In this document: positions 3,832 through 5,380 of the stretch, piece by piece
Numbering within the stretch: the first letter of the stretch is position 1
Layout of the letters: each line of letters opens with the position of its first letter
Assembly: GCA_007124415.1 (NCBI GenBank)
Contig: SLFE01000172.1
Span: forward strand, 1-5,380
Length of the DNA: 5,380 bases
Origin: Waddliaceae bacterium
GTDB lineage: Bacteria; Chlamydiota; Chlamydiia; Chlamydiales; SLFE01
Direction of reading: 5' to 3'
The notes under the pieces: model-generated
Seen by the model: only the letters and a program-made list of their open reading frames with translations
The model's database searches: none
Told to the model about the DNA's origin: nothing
Program-made: the position numbers and the translations under genes

Positions 3832-5380
3832 TGGATATCGTAATTCAGGCGCAGGATCAGGCCTCGAAGGTGTTTGATGACGTCACTAAATCCGGTAGTA
3901 CGATGGGCGACCGGTTGGAGAGATCTTGGAAGGCCGCCACGGTAGCTGGTGTGGCACTCGGAGGGGGCATCCTCAAACTCACAGGTAGGGCGCACGAGGT
4001 CAACGATGGATTACGTCGGGTGGCCGCGACTACCGGGGAGAGTGAGGAATCCCTCCGGGACATGACCCTCCAGTTATCCGATGCGACATTCGGGATGAAT
4101 GATGTGGTCGCAGGTACCGAGAGGTTGGTTCAGGCGGGGGTTAATACCCGCGAGGAGTTCGAGAAGATTCTACCAGTCATGGATGACTTCTCCGATGCCA
4201 CCGGGATGGATATCGTCCAGTCGATCGATGCATTTGACCGGGTGCTGTCCGCATTGAACATCCCTCTGGAGGAAGCCGGAGAGCATGTCGATACCATGAC
4301 GTTCCTCACCCAGAGGACCACGGTCAGCATAGATAGTCTCGGGATGCTCATGCGTCGGGAAGCTCCTGCGATCAAGGACATGGGGTTGTCCTTCGACGAT
4401 GTGGCGGTAGCCATGGCGGGTCTGGAGGCCGAAGGTATCCGAGGTCCTCGGGCCATTATGACATTCCAAGAGGCACTCAAGGATGCCGAGGGGTCCTCCG
4501 AGGAATTCTGGAAGACTCTGGGAGTCACCAACGAGACCCTCGAGGACCAGAGAGATAACCTCGGGGATGCCGCGGGGCTCACCGAGGAGTTGGCGGAGAT
4601 AAACAACTCGTCCCTAACCGTCTGGGATCGGTTGAAGAACCGGATGGATAAGGCGATGGTGTCCGCGGGGACCTTCCTAGAACCTGTGAGAGACATGGCT
4701 CCTGCACTGATGGCGCTAGGTCCGGTTATGGGTGGCGTGGGTAAGGCCATGAATGGACTCCGGGCGATCACCCTGTCCACACTGGCTCCATTCCTAGCCA
4801 TCATCGCTGTGGCGGGAGCACTCTACCTAGCTTGGACCAACAACCTCTTCGGGATACAGGACGTGACTAAGGACGTCTTCGACCGGGTCTCGGGATTCTT
4901 CGACCGGGTCAAGGAGAACCTCGACTCCCTCCGCGGAGTATGGGAGGGTACCCTCGGAGGCGACATGCTCCGGGTGGTCGGGGAGTTCAGCAGCTTCCTC
5001 GCAGGGGTCTTCGGAGATGATGTGGCCAATACCTTCGTGGACTTCTTCGTCAAGACTCGGGACACATTCGATGACGTAAGCGGGGTCATCCGGGGTGCCA
5101 TGGATACCGTCCGGGAGATCGTGGAGGTCGCGCTGGAGAGGGTGCTCCAGTTTTGGGATCAGTATGGAGCAGATATCGTGGACACTGCCGTGGCCGCATT
5201 CAATGCGCTGAGGTCCGCGGCGGAGTTCGTGTTCAACCTCCTGACGATCATCATTGAATCCGCGGTGGACAAGATCTCTCGGATCATCAGGGTCTGGTTG
5301 GACCTTATTCGCTGGTTGTGGGATAACTTCGGTGAGGGTATCCTCAAAGCCGTCGGGATTGTCTGGGATCAGATCACCGC
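3822..5380 (+). CDS. Tape measure protein, N-terminal part (3' end outside window)
   Basis: The frame is open from ATG 3822 to the window edge (519 codons and two bases). GGAGG at 3806-3810 precedes it by 11 bases. ATG 3831, which overlaps the previous stop as TAATG, is an in-frame alternative. The protein sets tail length by spanning the tube lumen and may help DNA cross the host envelope. Residues 1-20 (MDIVIQAQDQASKVFDDV) are the usual start. About 56-225 is a phage minor-tail/TP901-type core: RRVAATTGESEESL, LVQAGVNTREEFEKILPVM, TTVSIDSLGMLMRREAPAI, LEAEGIRGPRAIMTF. Residues 319-338 are a membrane-type segment (STLAPFLAIIAVAGALYLAW), as common in this family. After it come helical repeats rich in Trp and Phe, with WDQYGADI (445-452) and WDNFGEGI (500-507) 55 residues apart. 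The full gene is probably much longer. The call is very secure. Confidence 0.93.
   Translation, partial: MAVMDIVIQAQDQASKVFDDVTKSGSTMGDRLERSWKAATVAGVALGGGILKLTGRAHEVNDGLRRVAATTGESEESLRDMTLQLSDATFGMNDVVAGTERLVQAGVNTREEFEKILPVMDDFSDATGMDIVQSIDAFDRVLSALNIPLEEAGEHVDTMTFLTQRTTVSIDSLGMLMRREAPAIKDMGLSFDDVAVAMAGLEAEGIRGPRAIMTFQEALKDAEGSSEEFWKTLGVTNETLEDQRDNLGDAAGLTEELAEINNSSLTVWDRLKNRMDKAMVSAGTFLEPVRDMAPALMALGPVMGGVGKAMNGLRAITLSTLAPFLAIIAVAGALYLAWTNNLFGIQDVTKDVFDRVSGFFDRVKENLDSLRGVWEGTLGGDMLRVVGEFSSFLAGVFGDDVANTFVDFFVKTRDTFDDVSGVIRGAMDTVREIVEVALERVLQFWDQYGADIVDTAVAAFNALRSAAEFVFNLLTIIIESAVDKISRIIRVWLDLIRWLWDNFGEGILKAVGIVWDQIT

Noticed and set aside
4130..4804. A 224-codon open frame on the minus strand inside the tape measure gene
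   Set aside because: It is a low-complexity Ser/Arg/Ala-rich shadow opposite a frame with clear family motifs. It has no plausible function or operon partners, and every other gene is on the plus strand.

Overview
The window is one continuous, entirely plus-strand stretch of the structural (head-to-tail) module of a tailed virus. It runs from the end of a probable major capsid gene to the first 519 codons of a tape measure gene. Gene order, from synteny and protein motifs, is: probable capsid C-terminus, small zinc-finger protein, head-tail connector, HK97 gp10-like neck/tail-completion protein, tail terminator, tail tube, tail assembly chaperone (two overlapping frames), tape measure protein. 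No sheath gene lies between terminator and tube, which fits a long non-contractile (siphovirus-type) tail. I see no integrase, tRNA, CRISPR array, insertion sequence or defence gene.

Host: the sequence is GC-rich and the proteins are acidic. Shine-Dalgarno motifs of the GGAGG/GAGGTG type stand before most genes, so the host translates with an anti-SD-competent ribosome. The C2H2 zinc finger, the acidity and the mixed AGG/CGG/CGA arginine codons would fit an archaeal tailed virus. A bacterial (for example actinobacterial) phage is not excluded, and nothing here fixes the host.

Layout: 2-130 is the end of the upstream gene. 131-290 is a non-coding gap with a perfect 12-bp palindrome and a 10-bp GC-rich hairpin. 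291-2055 carries four small head-completion/neck genes, packed with 3-nt gaps or stop/start overlaps (TAATG, TGATG). 2063-3040 is the tail tube. 3060-3831 is the chaperone region, where a second frame overlaps the first out of register by +1 (equivalently -2) and has no convincing ribosome binding site. This is the signature of a programmed frameshift giving a G/GT-like pair. 3822-5380 is the tape measure gene, cut by the window edge.

The genes form one assembly line. The connector and gp10-like protein close the DNA-filled head. The terminator caps the tube. The tube polymerises around the tape measure protein, which the chaperone pair holds before assembly. The most noteworthy points are the probable non-canonical frameshift, the zinc-finger protein inside the head gene cluster, and the structured gap after the probable capsid gene. 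I found no evidence of a wholly new system.
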